Below the pieces are notes generated by a model. That model was not told the DNA's origin. It did not search any database and worked only from the letters and a program-made list of their open reading frames with translations. The translations under genes were made by a program, and so were the position numbers. This document shows, piece by piece, positions 40,656 through 51,516 of a stretch of 64,000 bases of DNA (position 1 is its first letter; every line of letters begins with the position of its first letter). The stretch comes from Diphasiastrum complanatum (lineage: Eukaryota > Streptophyta > Lycopodiopsida > Lycopodiales > Lycopodiaceae), in assembly GCA_029204225.1 (NCBI GenBank), contig CM055100.1, positions 5,735,592 through 5,799,591 of the forward strand, read 5' to 3'.

Positions 40656-41470
40656 AGCTCTTTCTAAGGAATGGACCACATGCACTCTTTGGGGTGTAAA
40701 CCACCATGTCACATATTGCAATACATGTCAAAACAATGCATTTGAGCAATCTTCACCACCTTTTAAACTTGTTCAAATTCTTTGTCATATACCAACCCTG
40801 AATGTAGCACTCCTGACTCCCGAGTCCCTATACGGTGGGGGAGTGCTGACTCCTCAGTGCATGAGTGCAATTGTGCTTTGACGTAGGCTGTAGCCCCAGT
40901 GCTCACTCCTGGGATTGGACACAACAGGGCACCAGGCTTCTCGGATTCAATCATTCATCCACCTACTATCCCTAGTACCTACAAGGATCTAGCCAGGCGG
41001 CCTGCCCCTGCGAGGCCCCACCCACCTTGGTCACGAGGCGCCTATATGTGGCAAGGATCACCGCCACGCTACATGCATGAGAAATTGCTTTATAAGGTAC
41101 GGCTCACCATCACCAATAGTCCGATCGACATGGAGGAGGAGGAGTCAGGAGCCAGGACTCTTCAGCTTTCAGGCCATTTTTCCAAGTGTTTTCCAGGCAG
41201 GCTAGCCGCTACGGGAAGGGGAAGGACTTTGGAGTTTGGACTCTAAGGCTAGGGGCCCTTGTGGCGGCCCCTCTGAAGAAACCTAAAGCCATGAATTGAC
41301 CATTTCTCCAATAATAATAATAGATATGAACTGGAATGCGAATGGCCTTTTTAAGTTCTTTTTTTTTCTGTATGGAAGCACGAACGTGACACATATTTTG
41401 ATTGATTCAACTTCTACAAAGATCTCAAGAGTACAAATATGAAGAAAAGGTAGGCCATGGCCCATGCAAT
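40656..41470. other. GC-richer unassigned segment
   Basis: Contains a 115-codon plus ORF (40899-41246) with a Pro/Arg-rich middle and no recognised domain, and short ORFs on the other strand. Composition differs from the AT-rich flanks. No transposon signature noticed. Confidence 0.25.
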
Positions 41471-41631
41471 TGAAGTAGGGTGGTGATAAGGATATTGAAA
41501 TTTGAGGCCGCCATTAAGATGAGACATCTCATTTCATGGGAGACTTTAGATCTTGTTGATGGGCCACGTTTTCTTACTTTTCACAAATAGTTTGAATTGG
41601 CATTTCACCTTATATTCTTTCGAGTTTACCA

Positions 41632-41752
41632 CAAAAATTGCTCCAAATATAGTTAAAAATGTTACATCTATGGCCTTTACTCGAGTCTTGTCAAAAATTG
41701 CTCCAAATATAGTTAAAAATGTTACATCTATGGCCTTTACTCGAGTCTTGTT
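41632..41752 (+). repeat. Perfect 60-bp tandem duplication
   Basis: Two apparently identical 60-bp units (CAAAAATTGCTCCAAATATA ... CTCGAGTCTTGT) lie head to tail. Perfect identity among decayed DNA points to a very recent event or an assembly artefact. Confidence 0.95.
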
Positions 41753-42039
41753 CCCATGGGCTTGTAAGTTGAGACACCTTGTGTGTGTTATTTTAGGGTT
41801 GAGTTTTTAAAATCACTTTAAATGCGGAACTCCTTAAAATAGTCAAGTCAACTAGATTCATTATGTACCATAGTAGGTACACTTGCTTTACATCACATAG
41901 TGGCTCCCACTCTTATCCAAAAATTGAGCAATGAGAAGTACATAAATTATTGTCTACTTTTTGGTGTTGCCTTGCAAGTTGCAACTAGTGACGTGAAACC
42001 TCCCTCAAATTTTTCTTAAATGTCCTACATCTTTTGATA

Positions 42040-42640
42040 GATGTTGGATTTTAAAAAAAAACGCTTTTTAAAACCTTCAACTCAAAAATTTTGCATTCTG
42101 AAATCCTATAACTATCAAAGATTACCATTTATTATAGTAGCTTGCTTTGTTAAAGAATATTGCATCAATTGAAACTATTTTTAATCTATTAAGTTATATT
42201 CATCATAATAAAATAATCTCATAATTTTCAAAGATCGTTGGCATCCAACTATTTTTCTTGGGCATCAACCTAGCTCGCTACAACATTTTCATGGTACAAT
42301 GTGTTATTAGGTTAGAAATTAGCCATGTATCAATAGGGATACAAGCGTAACTTGTATAAAAAATTGTGCAAAAGGTCGAGCACTCGCAAGTTAGAAGTTT
42401 CCCATTTCAAAATTTTACATGGTTTCTTGAAGTATTACTAGTATCTACATGCATCCTATATATTCAAAAGCCAATAGTTTAGAATCCTACATATATTTTA
42501 CTAAACATAAAATTTCCTACAAAATCACAATTTTATCGGTTTTCACAAGTCAACATGTTGCCTTCTATATTTGAACTCAGTTTTTGAGAAAACTTGTCGG
42601 TTCCATTCCTAGACTATGTCGAATTTTCCTAGAACTGCTT
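42040..42640 (+). repeat. Dispersed repeat R1, copy 2 (inverted relative to 16850-17390)
   Basis: See 16850-17390. Here the order is AACTCAAAAATTTTGCAT, GTTGGCATCCAACTA, TCATGGTACAATGTGTTA, TTGTGCAAAAGGTCGAGCAC, CATCCTATATATTC and GGTTCCATTCCTAGAC. Confidence 0.7.
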
Positions 42641-42674
42641 GCAACTTGCAAAGCCAACATGTGTTTAAACGATC

Positions 42675-42781
42675 AACACAAATTTGTGGGTAAAAAATGA
42701 AAACTAGGCCAATCTTATACAAGCATGTTGAGCGGTTAAAAATGAAAAGTAGGGCAATCTTATACAAGCATGTTGAGCAAA
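42675..42781 (+). repeat. Two-copy tandem repeat, about 46-bp unit
   Basis: AAAAATGAAAA.TAGG.CAATC and TTATACAAGCATGTTGAGC occur twice in succession. Confidence 0.85.
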
Positions 42782-43199
42782 CCTATTATTTAATATGAAG
42801 GCTTGCCGATGGGTCATCGAGAAAAGAAAGGTCTCTCCACTTTTATTCTTGGTTTGAGTTGCCATCATGTTTCACATGAAGTGGCAAGGGCCCTTTGTCA
42901 CGTAGGGGAAACTCAGGCTCATTATTTTTACCTTCAGGACATTGTTTGACATGTGAAGTTGTTATAGACAGTTTATAAGCACTGGATCAATCATGATGCG
43001 TGGATCAAAAAAGGCCACAGTGCGACATTCCATTAATACTTGCCACACAAATATGAAAGCAGACTATTCCTGTTCACGTCCTCTCGCTTGTTAAGAGAGA
43101 AAAATGGGTGTTGAGATGTATTGGCCAAGCAATGTTTATTGCCACTAACTAATGTGAAACGACTCGATAGAATCTTATAGGATCCTTGTTTACAATTCT

Positions 43200-43600
43200 A
43201 GCCTATGCCAAGAGCAAAGTTTTTTGACTGGTGAGCCTATCCATGTGGCAAAATTTGGATAGTCTTGGTGATTGAAAATTAATAATCATTGCATTAAGCC
43301 AACTAATTCCAAGGAGTTTGCTGCCATGATTAGCTTTGAGTGAGGCTTTGTTGACTTTGTGGGAGCAATTCATCTTGAAAGAGCATATTGACAACCATTC
43401 CAAATAAATGATGGCGAGGATGGATTGAGGAGTGAGTCAGCACAAGAGCTTGAGCACCGGAGCTACACCTAGCTGGGAACGGTGCCCCGTTGATGATCAA
43501 TCTTTGTGCATGTTTCAACAACTCAAAAGTTGGAGGTAGTATTTCCAGTAGCTCAATCTCCATAGCTATGGGCTTGGCTATCTCAAATAGTTTGTGATAG
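43200..43600 (-). other. Unidentified minus-strand ORFs, possible exon relic
   Basis: Minus-strand codons from about 43600 read KLFEIAKPIAMEIELLEIL and PPTFELLKHAQRLIINGAP, ending at a stop at 43330. A second frame (43203-43403) carries on for 66 codons. The peptide is not low-complexity, but I cannot assign it. No start, splice or neighbour evidence makes it a gene. Confidence 0.2.
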
Positions 43601-44276
43601 TTTACCTTATTCTTGGCTCTTGCAAGGATAGAGAAAGAAGATTCTCAGCAAGGGTTTCTATGTGTGTTACGGTTTGATCTTTGTAGGATTTTTTAGATGC
43701 ATCACAACAAAGATTGCTTGTTCAGAGCTTGCAATTGAACAAACTGTAAAAAAATGGTAGTTTATCAGAAACGTGCTCTAATACAATATTGTAAATAAGT
43801 ATCTCAATCAGAATCGAGATCGATTCACAGATAAACATCTAGAATCAAAATCTAGATCGAGATACTGGCAATGGAAGAATGCAACAGATGAGCTGTGGAT
43901 CGGTAGTGTGTCAGCGTCGTAGCAAGAATCAAGGTGCATTAAATCATTAAGCAATGTACAAATGAACAATTAGTAGTGTAGAAAAAATTTGCACTCTTTG
44001 ATTAATTAAAAATAGAGTACATGAGCATGAAGTTGTGCGCGAATCTGTCAAGTGCAAAATAGAAGAGCTTCAATCGCTAGACCGTTGATTGAGGCAAAAA
44101 CAAACTGAATTACAGACGTCCTTGATCATTCTGTTTGATTTGGTGTATACATTGTGTTGATGATTGCATATCACTGATCAAAACTTGAAAGTATAAAATT
44201 AAATCTACTTAATTTACTAGAGCCGTCCTATAGTAAATAGCAGTCGTTGTTAACAGTAAATCTATGTACAGAGTTG
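43601..44276. other. No gene recognised; possible LTR remnant
   Basis: It follows (in minus sense) a copia RNase H fragment, so part may be its 3' LTR. No ends identified. Confidence 0.25.
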
Positions 44277-44672
44277 CTAACTGTTAGCGTCGTCTTTCTG
44301 ATTGTGAGGTTGGGCAGAATCGACTGACGATATTGAAACAATATATGGGTCGATATTTGCTTCTAGGTTGAAATTACTACCGATGTCGGAATACGTATAG
44401 GGTCGAGTGCTTTGATTATCACAATATATGGTTGTTGGTTGTAACTGAGCAAGGTCGATACCTGCTAGTAGATTCCTCAGCCAAATCGCCTCCTTAGTAG
44501 CATTTGTGATAGCTATGTATTCCAATTCAGTTGATGACAAAGCTATTAAGCAACATATAAAGTGATGATTATGAAGGAGATCAAAACATAATTTGAAATA
44601 GGCATTCGAGTATGCCGAGTTTGGGGTGAAACCATTCTCGATTAGGAATGTATTTATCTTTTGAAACTAGGC
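44277..44672 (-). pseudogene. Copia RT/RNase H fragment with internal deletion
   Basis: The minus strand reads KINTFLIENGFTPNSA from the RT thumb side (about 44610-44670), then jumps to SSTELEYIAITNATKEAIWL RNLL and TTIYCDNQS of RNase H (about 44390-44520). After that comes a stretch encoded around GGGTCGATA/GGGTCGAG strings, like those in the 3.0-4.9 kb relic. The missing piece includes YVDD. Confidence 0.75.
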
Positions 44673-46962
44673 CCTTGGGGACTATTTAATCTCCATTCTT
44701 GAAAATTTTGAAGAAGAAAATTGCCACCTATTCATGGCAAAATGCCAACAAAACAATTCTAAGAGCTTTGACTATAAAAAGTATTAACAATTTGGAAGAG
44801 ATTGTTTGCATCCAATTGGCATTTAGTTCACCGATTTGAAATGGATATACGTTTGAGTCTATGTTTCAAATTATAAAATTCACAAGAGATACAAATTCAT
44901 ATATAGACAAATTGATTGCAAAAATGAGTCGTCAAATAAAAATGAGAATAAAGACGAGAAGTATATGCCTAGCTATAGAAATTGTGTATATGCCTAGCTA
45001 ATTGCCTAGTTGTGTGAAAATTTTTAGAGTCTTGTTTGTAATACAACATTGTTTTTTCTTTGGTGGGATTTGTAGTGCCTTCAAATTAGGCAATTAAATG
45101 TCTTCAAGCTTGATTGAAACATATATCACATTTGTCCTTTTCAAGAACATTGAGATCTACAAACTAAAAATCTCACTAGAAGCTACAAAGTATATACATG
45201 CTCACATTAGAAATGATTATGCTTTGAACATAATGACAAAAAAAAAGAGAAATGACATGAAGACCCCCTTTTTTTTTTTTTTTTTTTTAGAAAATGTCAA
45301 TATTTAAAATGTATCAAAAAAATTTATGGTAATACTAAAAAAGTATCGTAGTTTGCTAGAAATTTTAATCATCCTAAATTTTTTTTTATTAATAGATTAT
45401 GATTAATTAGCATATATTAAATAATAATGTTATTTAAATAAAACTATTAGTCACACAACTACTAAAATAAGCAATAAATTTAATTTTGCTTATTTAAAAC
45501 AAAATTTTTAAATTTTTTTAATGGATTTTAAAAGTTTTTTAAATAAAGAATCTTGTATTAATTTTTTCTTTCTAAAGTTATTGCAAAAATTTTAATCAGT
45601 ATTTTTCAGATTTTGATATTTTTTAAATCTTTACTTATATTTCAAATATTTCTGTAAATTTATTGAATATTTAAACATTAAATGATTGTAGATGAAATTA
45701 TTTAAAAACAAACAAAATGACATGATTTGTGAAAAAAATTTAAATAATTTTGAGAAGACTTTCTCTCTCTCTCTCTCTCTCTAACAATATTATTCCCAAA
45801 AAATATTATAGAAACACGTCAAGAAATTAAAATATTATAAATTAATCAAATCAGATTAAATAATATTTAGTATTTTTTCAATAATATGAATTTAACAATT
45901 TTATATATTCTGACCCAATTCAAGATGGACCAGCACCTTTTGTTCGGTCTTACAAAACTTGACAATAAAATATCTTTGATGGGGTCCATTACAAAAGTCT
46001 ATTTCTTACTTTTTAATATATTGTCTAGACACTTAGAGACAACTTTATGCCAAATTTTCACTAATGGTTGGCCGGGTTTTACATGCCATTTTTTAGTTTT
46101 GCAAAAATAAGCTTTAATATTAGTTCGATTTAAAGTGCGAAAATATCGGCTAACATTTGAAAAGGCTTTTTCATGGATCCCCATTGCCTTGAGCAAGGGC
46201 TCGGCAAGGTTCATCCATTCAGCCCTCTGCTTGTGCTAGGAAGCGCCATGATGTCCGTTGAGGTTCAAACATCACGTAGAATGATAGATCTGGGTGAAAT
46301 ACTAGTATTGAATTCGGTCGAAGATATGATGGCAAGTTGAACAAGGTATAACTATGAACTGAAGGCTAAAAAGTATATCAGAAGGCTATGTAAGAGTTTC
46401 AGAAAAGTTTGGTGATGGGAAAAATTCGCAAGAGCTTTGTTAGAACAAGTGAGAGATGAAATCGAAATCAACCCTTTTATAGGACAGTTTGGAGAGTCTA
46501 TTATACGACATAGTACTAGTTTGGCTCATCAGTTCTGGACAAAAATTTGTAGGCATGTTCAGTATTGTGAAAATAGCTTCCATAATTCTTGGCAAAGGTT
46601 TTTGACCAATAGGGTAGCTTGATGAAGGTTCGATACCCTCGCCTAATTGCATCCTTTGTCTAGATACTACATTTAATACAACTTTTCAGGGTTTTAACCT
46701 ATGCCAACCTAGTTTTGGTGTTCTAAATCCATCTGTTAGGTCGACAAAGGTTCATATGACTGTAGCATGCTCGGCGAAGGTTCCCAAAGTAGCATATGCC
46801 TGAACTCTCGTCAGCTTCAAAATAGATATTTTTTGTGCAAACCAACCTTCATCCATGTCAATATTTTTTTTTTTCAAACTCTTTTGGGCAGCGACCTTTT
46901 GCTAACACAAAATTTGCCTGTTTCTGAAAAGATATTCGCGGTACACAGAACGGGTTTTTCTG

Positions 46963-46970
<8 letters not shown>
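44673..46970. other. AT-rich region without genes
   Basis: Very AT-rich around 45290-45900, with a poly-T run (45270-45288) and a (TC) run at about 45765-45782. A GGTTCGATACC string near 46625 resembles an RNA polymerase III box B but lacks a box A partner. No coding region is supported. Confidence 0.5.

Positions 46971-47008
<38 letters not shown>
46971..47008 (+). repeat. (CA)19 microsatellite
   Basis: Perfect dinucleotide repeat. Confidence 0.98.
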
Positions 47009-47011
<3 letters not shown>

Positions 47012-47416
47012 TCTCTTTTTGCAAATGAAAAGTGATTACAAAATGGTGGCACATCTCTACTTATAGACAAAGTTAGGGTTAGGATTTTTGGTTCACCCAA
47101 AAACCATGTGCCATAATAACTTAAATATCAAAAAAAATTTAAAAATCCAAATTGCATTTTAGAACTACTCGAGTCCTTTCTTAGTTTGGCCCATTGGTAT
47201 TTTAGATCTATCTCTACTTCTCTCGCCTTTGGCTTACGAGTACAGTGCACCATTTAAAGGTGTTTGACATTGTATTACTGATAGATCTAATTCGTATGCC
47301 AACTCGGCCATGTTTTTATTCCCGTTGTCGTAGAATCTGTTGGAGAGATGCTGGGCTTTGTTTTCGCTCGTCGGCTGGTCTGCAATCTCGTTGACCTTCT
47401 TATATTGGCTTTCTCG

Positions 47417-47590
<174 letters not shown>

Positions 47591-47780
47591 TCCTCTCCCT
47601 TGACTCTCTCTCTCTCTCTCTCTCTTGTTTGTGCCCTATTCTCCATTGATTGAATCACAATTGCTAGTTAAACCTTTTACCTTTTACCATTTGCAATAGA
47701 GAGAGGAACATATATAATGAATGGTGATCGTATAAAAATATTGTTGACCTTAGTTGGAAATAATTGTTCACACATGGCAT

Positions 47781-47785
47781 ATAAA
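47781..47785 (+). repeat. Target-site duplication ATAAA (left)
   Basis: ATAAA precedes the LTR at 47786 and recurs at 53335-53339 after the second LTR. Confidence 0.9.
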
Positions 47786-48432
47786 TGTGAAAAATACATA
47801 TCCTAAGTGGATCTAAACTCCAAGATCATTGGCTTGAATGCTTGCACTCCAAACTACATAAGCTAGGAATTGGCAACACATTCTATGCTACCTAGAATGC
47901 AAAGAACTTGATCAAAAAGCATTTATCACAAATGGAAACTTCCATAAACATCAAGTGCGGCCCAAAATAGCATTATACAATCCATAATACATCAGCCTAT
48001 CACTTTTGGAAAGCACCTAAGATCATACACACAAAGCTTGAACTCAATCACTACACAATGCCAACAATGGAAGGAGAACCCAATAGAAAAATCTCTCATT
48101 AAGCAAATGAATACAATGGATCTGCTCCAACCTGTTTCTCCACGGCCTACCTGCTATATATAGCTGAGAGAGATGACTCTCTCTCCTCTCTCTAGACCCT
48201 CCTTACCTAAAATATGCCCTATATAGGTAAAATTGGCATATATGTCCAAAATACATGAAAATGGACTCATTTCGAAGGTCTTGAAGTTTGACACTTCTTC
48301 ATACTGAAAAAATACACTTACTAAAAATATCTAGACCTGTTTCACACGTGTGAAAAGTCAGATCCTAAACTATGTGCCATTTTTAGCAATTTTGGCCTAA
48401 AACTAGACAAGGAAATGTTGACAATTTTCACA
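47786..48432 (-). mobile_element. 3' LTR of the family X non-autonomous element
   Basis: 647 bp, TGTGAAAAATACATATCC...ATTTTCACA. It is identical by eye to 52688-53334 except for two bases in the first 16. A palindromic CTATATATAG TATA-like box lies near 48152-48161. A CACACGTGTG palindrome lies near 48344. Confidence 0.95.
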
Positions 48433-48442
48433 CTCCCTCTTC
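48433..48442 (-). other. Polypurine tract of family X non-autonomous element
   Basis: The minus strand reads GAAGAGGGAG immediately before the LTR TGTG, and three bases after the TAA stop plus GTT of the final ORF. Confidence 0.9.
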
Positions 48443-48445
48443 AAC

Positions 48446-49048
48446 TTAACTTGCTAGTTTTACAACACTACTTTGTTCCAACTTAAGAATGATCTCCATC
48501 ATCAGAATAGATCTCTTCTCAAGGATCCTAATATGTACAAAATAGGACACAACATAATTGATATAGATAATAGTGTCCATATAGGATGCTTCACTATTTC
48601 TTACATCAATTTTACATAGAATCATAAAAATGGTACATGTAAAAGAACATAGAATCTCAATTAATGAATTCCTCCATGTATCCATCTCTGGTTTCTCTGT
48701 AAAATAGCAGCAAACAAGTTGTAAATGAAAGTGATCAATAAGTGTTTGCATGCCTCCTCCACATTTCACTATACATATAGTGAATGCAACATGTATCTCC
48801 ATGAATGAACTTCCATCACCACCTTGCCTTTGTAGATCTTCAATCCATGAAAGCCTTTGAGTGAATGAATGCCAAAAAGATGTGTTCCCTACTCCATTTG
48901 AATGACCAAAACCTGAACTTGAAATACTTGAAGTACCTCCACAAGATTTGCACACAACGCTTGATCCTACAATGTCAACAAGTTGCCAATTTGCCAACAC
49001 TAGAATACTAGATCTTGAACTTTGTTCAAAAGAAAACATATTGACCAC
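48446..49048 (-). CDS. Family X ORF X, C-terminal 200 codons
   Basis: It is in the same frame as the 560-codon ORF and separated from it by one TAA, so it may be the C-terminus of one 762-codon frame reached by readthrough, or a second product starting at the ATG three codons in (VNMFSFEQSS). No domain recognised. Features: a Cys/Gly/Ser-rich stretch (VCKSCGGTSSISSSGFG), a hydrophobic SFTCTIFMILC segment, and a basic/hydrophobic end (KRSILMMEIILKLEQSS). The end segment is conserved in the decayed copy at 23500-23660 (RRSIL...IILKLDQSS). Such conservation in another copy argues that this is a genuine element-encoded frame. It ends 3 bp before the polypurine tract. Confidence 0.6.
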   Translation of the reverse strand: MVNMFSFEQSSRSSILVLANWQLVDIVGSSVVCKSCGGTSSISSSGFGHSNGVGNTSFWHSFTQRLSWIEDLQRQGGDGSSFMEIHVAFTICIVKCGGGMQTLIDHFHLQLVCCYFTEKPEMDTWRNSLIEILCSFTCTIFMILCKIDVRNSEASYMDTIIYINYVVSYFVHIRILEKRSILMMEIILKLEQSSVVKLAS

Positions 49049-50731
49049 TTAAATACCTTTCAAGATCTGAATGAATTCATGTACTTGATCATACAAACCA
49101 GCAATGATAACTATTCCATCTCCAAGATCCAAAGGATGCAAAACTATGGAACTAGTTTTATTGAAATTTGACAATTTCAACACATTGACATAACAATGTT
49201 CATACATGAGATTAGGCAAGTGAGGTAGAGTAAGAAGACACTTCCTTGCAGCTCCAAAGACCTTACTTGAACCTTCAAGAACCTGTAAAAACAGATCCAA
49301 AATGCCTTGACCATTTGTCTCTTCTTTGATGCTTTTCACTAGCTTCGAATTGCCACTTGTCTCTTGGTGTTGATGAAGCAATCCAAGATCAACCTCTTGA
49401 TCTTCCAATAAGACATCAAAGATCTTGCATATGTGAACATCTTCAGATCTGAAACTCTGAAGATACTCCCTCTCAAACACATGATTAAGATCCCACAAGA
49501 TCTCATCAATGCTCAAATTTGACCCTTCACTATAGTTAGTGAAAACAATGCCACCATCATAAACCAAAAGATAGATTCCAACATTTCCATTTAACATGAA
49601 GTAGAGTAGGTGAAGATGAGTATCAAACCTAATCAAAACAGCCCTCTTGAGTTCATAACAAACCTCAATAAGCTCACCAATGATATCTCCCTTGCCTTGA
49701 AGAAGTTGCCACTTGAGTTGCTCCATGTAGTCTTCTTCAACCAACCTTTTGCCATCTTGACCATGAATGAACAATCCACCACAATCATAGAATGCTTTGA
49801 GTTGATGAAGAGATGTTAGATCCATGCTTTGGATCTTCCCAAGAACCACTCTTCCATTGCCCTTTCCTTCACAAGACTCCCTCTTAATGCTAGCACCACA
49901 AAAGTTAGAAACCTCCCTCTTGATAGTTGCACCATAAGAAGTAGAAGACTCTTGAATATTAGAAGCCAAGAAAAGAATCCTTAGTACCTTCAACATAAGA
50001 GTGATTGAAGTACTCTCTCTTTTCAAACATGAACTTCTACTCAATGATTTAGGTAATGAGTCATATGATAATGATTCTTCCTCACTATCGTTCATAAAAA
50101 CATCATTCAAAGTACATCCTACTTTGAACACTTCACATACTTCTCTTCCTTTTGACTTGTGATCTCCCTCACCAAGTCTCATGATAGAAACCTTTGATCT
50201 ACTCTTTTTATGAAGAAATGTGACACCACTTGTTGCACAAATGACTTTATCACAAAAAGATGTAAAAGAACCATTTCCTTCAAGCATGCTCAAAGCACCA
50301 TCATCTTTTCCCACATGATTACATACATCAATATGAAAAGAATTAGAAGAACAACCATCTTCTTGCAAAGAATGACACTTAGCATCTCCATCTTTTTCCA
50401 TATGAACAAACAAGTCATTAGCAACAATCACTTCCAAAGAAGAATCTTCATCAACTCCATTGATGAAGTTAGCTCCTTCCTTACCTTTTCCATTTTTGCA
50501 CTTGCCATCTAGCACCATTGAAGAACCAACAAGCCTTGGAAGTCCATGAGTAGAAGAGTACAAACATGATGCTAATTTAGCTCCACATGACTCCATATGA
50601 CTAGTAGGTAACACTAGTGCATCTTCAAGATCCAATGGATCCAAAAAATTGACCATAGATTCACCAAAGCTTGCCAAGTTAGCACAACAATTATCATCTC
50701 CAAGAAGTACATTAGATCTCAACCTAGGCAT
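49049..50731 (-). CDS. Family X ORF X, 560-codon protein of unknown function
   Basis: The ATG at 50731 overlaps the gag stop by 13 nt in the -1 frame (GAATGCCTAGGTTGA), so translation could follow gag by reinitiation or frameshifting. The ~63-kDa product has no protease DSG, integrase D-D-E, YVDD or RNase H motif. Visible are an N-terminal Ser/Asp-rich part, a KCKNGKGKEG basic patch (about residues 91-100), a Lys/Ser-rich central part (SHKKSRSK-like HKKSRSKVS), and a more hydrophobic C-terminal half (LLYFMLNGNVGIYLLVYDGG; LGDGIVIIAGLYDQ). Homologous segments occur in the plus copy at 26840-26966 and 33286-33440 and in the minus relic at 23490-24344, so ORF X is a family trait. I do not recognise a cellular or viral homologue. 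Confidence 0.7.
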   Translation of the reverse strand: MPRLRSNVLLGDDNCCANLASFGESMVNFLDPLDLEDALVLPTSHMESCGAKLASCLYSSTHGLPRLVGSSMVLDGKCKNGKGKEGANFINGVDEDSSLEVIVANDLFVHMEKDGDAKCHSLQEDGCSSNSFHIDVCNHVGKDDGALSMLEGNGSFTSFCDKVICATSGVTFLHKKSRSKVSIMRLGEGDHKSKGREVCEVFKVGCTLNDVFMNDSEEESLSYDSLPKSLSRSSCLKRESTSITLMLKVLRILFLASNIQESSTSYGATIKREVSNFCGASIKRESCEGKGNGRVVLGKIQSMDLTSLHQLKAFYDCGGLFIHGQDGKRLVEEDYMEQLKWQLLQGKGDIIGELIEVCYELKRAVLIRFDTHLHLLYFMLNGNVGIYLLVYDGGIVFTNYSEGSNLSIDEILWDLNHVFEREYLQSFRSEDVHICKIFDVLLEDQEVDLGLLHQHQETSGNSKLVKSIKEETNGQGILDLFLQVLEGSSKVFGAARKCLLTLPHLPNLMYEHCYVNVLKLSNFNKTSSIVLHPLDLGDGIVIIAGLYDQVHEFIQILKGI

Positions 50732-51516
50732 TCATTTGCAAAATGTCCTTTTATCCCACAATAAAAGCACTTGAACTTTGACTTATTGTTCTTAGTAGAA
50801 GAGGAAGAGGAAGAGTGATCATCATGATCAAAGTTACCACCTTTGGACCATTTCCCTTTGCCTTTACCTTTGCCCTTGAATTTGCCTTTTGTGAAGAAAG
50901 CCTCTTCACCTCCACCTTGCAAGGATGCACCATCAAGCTTTGATTGCAACCTATGTTCTTCAGCCAATAAGATTTCTTGCAAGTCAACCACACTTGGCAA
51001 GACTCTTTGAATGGCAAAACTTTGCACAAGGTTAGCATGTTCATTTAGCAAACCATTCAACATAACTTGGACTATTTCACCATCTTTTATGTTCTCATCA
51101 ATGCATGCTAAATCATCACTTAGGGACTTAACTCTCAAGATAAATGCATGAGCACTTTCACCCTCTCTTTGCCTACTAGAAAATATTTGTCTCCTTAGGG
51201 TCAATACCCTAGATGTGGACTTTGATTCAAAGAGCTTCTTTAAGGCATTCCATGCCTCACTTGCACTTTGACACTTTCCAACTTCCTTGAGAAGTTCATT
51301 TGTAACATTCATTTTAATGATATGAAGAGCCCTTTTGGCCTTCTTATCAAACCTTTGTTGCTCTTGAAGTGTGAGAGGTCTCTCTTCAATTTCTGCAACT
51401 ATGTCCATGAGTTCATTCAACTCAAGTAAGGACTCCATCCTCACTTTCCAAGTAGAGTAGTTTGATGAACTCAACCTTTCACTAGACTCTAGCATGATCC
51501 CACCATTGGAAGCCAT
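50719..51516 (-). CDS. Family X Gag, intact (265 aa)
   Basis: A complete Gag: ATG at 51516 (MASNGGIMLESSERLS), the NYSTWKVRMESLLE motif of copia Gag N-termini (about residues 20-33), a UBN2-type capsid region (ALHIIKMNVTNELLKEVGK; SEAWNALKKLFESKS; LTLRRQIFSS), a Gly/Lys-rich basic stretch (KGKFKGKGKGKGKWSKGG), a Ser/Asp-rich spacer, and a single zinc knuckle CFYCGIKGHFANEC just before the stop. It is shorter than a Gag-Pol because the stop directly follows the knuckle. No premature stops, unlike every other gag in the window. It should assemble particles and package RNA; the missing enzymes would have to come in trans. The 53.8-kb copia Gag is similar and may represent the helper lineage. Confidence 0.92.
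   Translation of the reverse strand: MASNGGIMLESSERLSSSNYSTWKVRMESLLELNELMDIVAEIEERPLTLQEQQRFDKKAKRALHIIKMNVTNELLKEVGKCQSASEAWNALKKLFESKSTSRVLTLRRQIFSSRQREGESAHAFILRVKSLSDDLACIDENIKDGEIVQVMLNGLLNEHANLVQSFAIQRVLPSVVDLQEILLAEEHRLQSKLDGASLQGGGEEAFFTKGKFKGKGKGKGKWSKGGNFDHDDHSSSSSSTKNNKSKFKCFYCGIKGHFANECLG

Noticed and set aside
46600-46650. Possible tRNA or SINE because of GGTTCGATACC
   Set aside because: No box A at proper distance, no cloverleaf and no flanking duplication.
49610-50512. Plus-strand ORFs opposite ORF X
   Set aside because: Short shadows of the long minus-strand frame.
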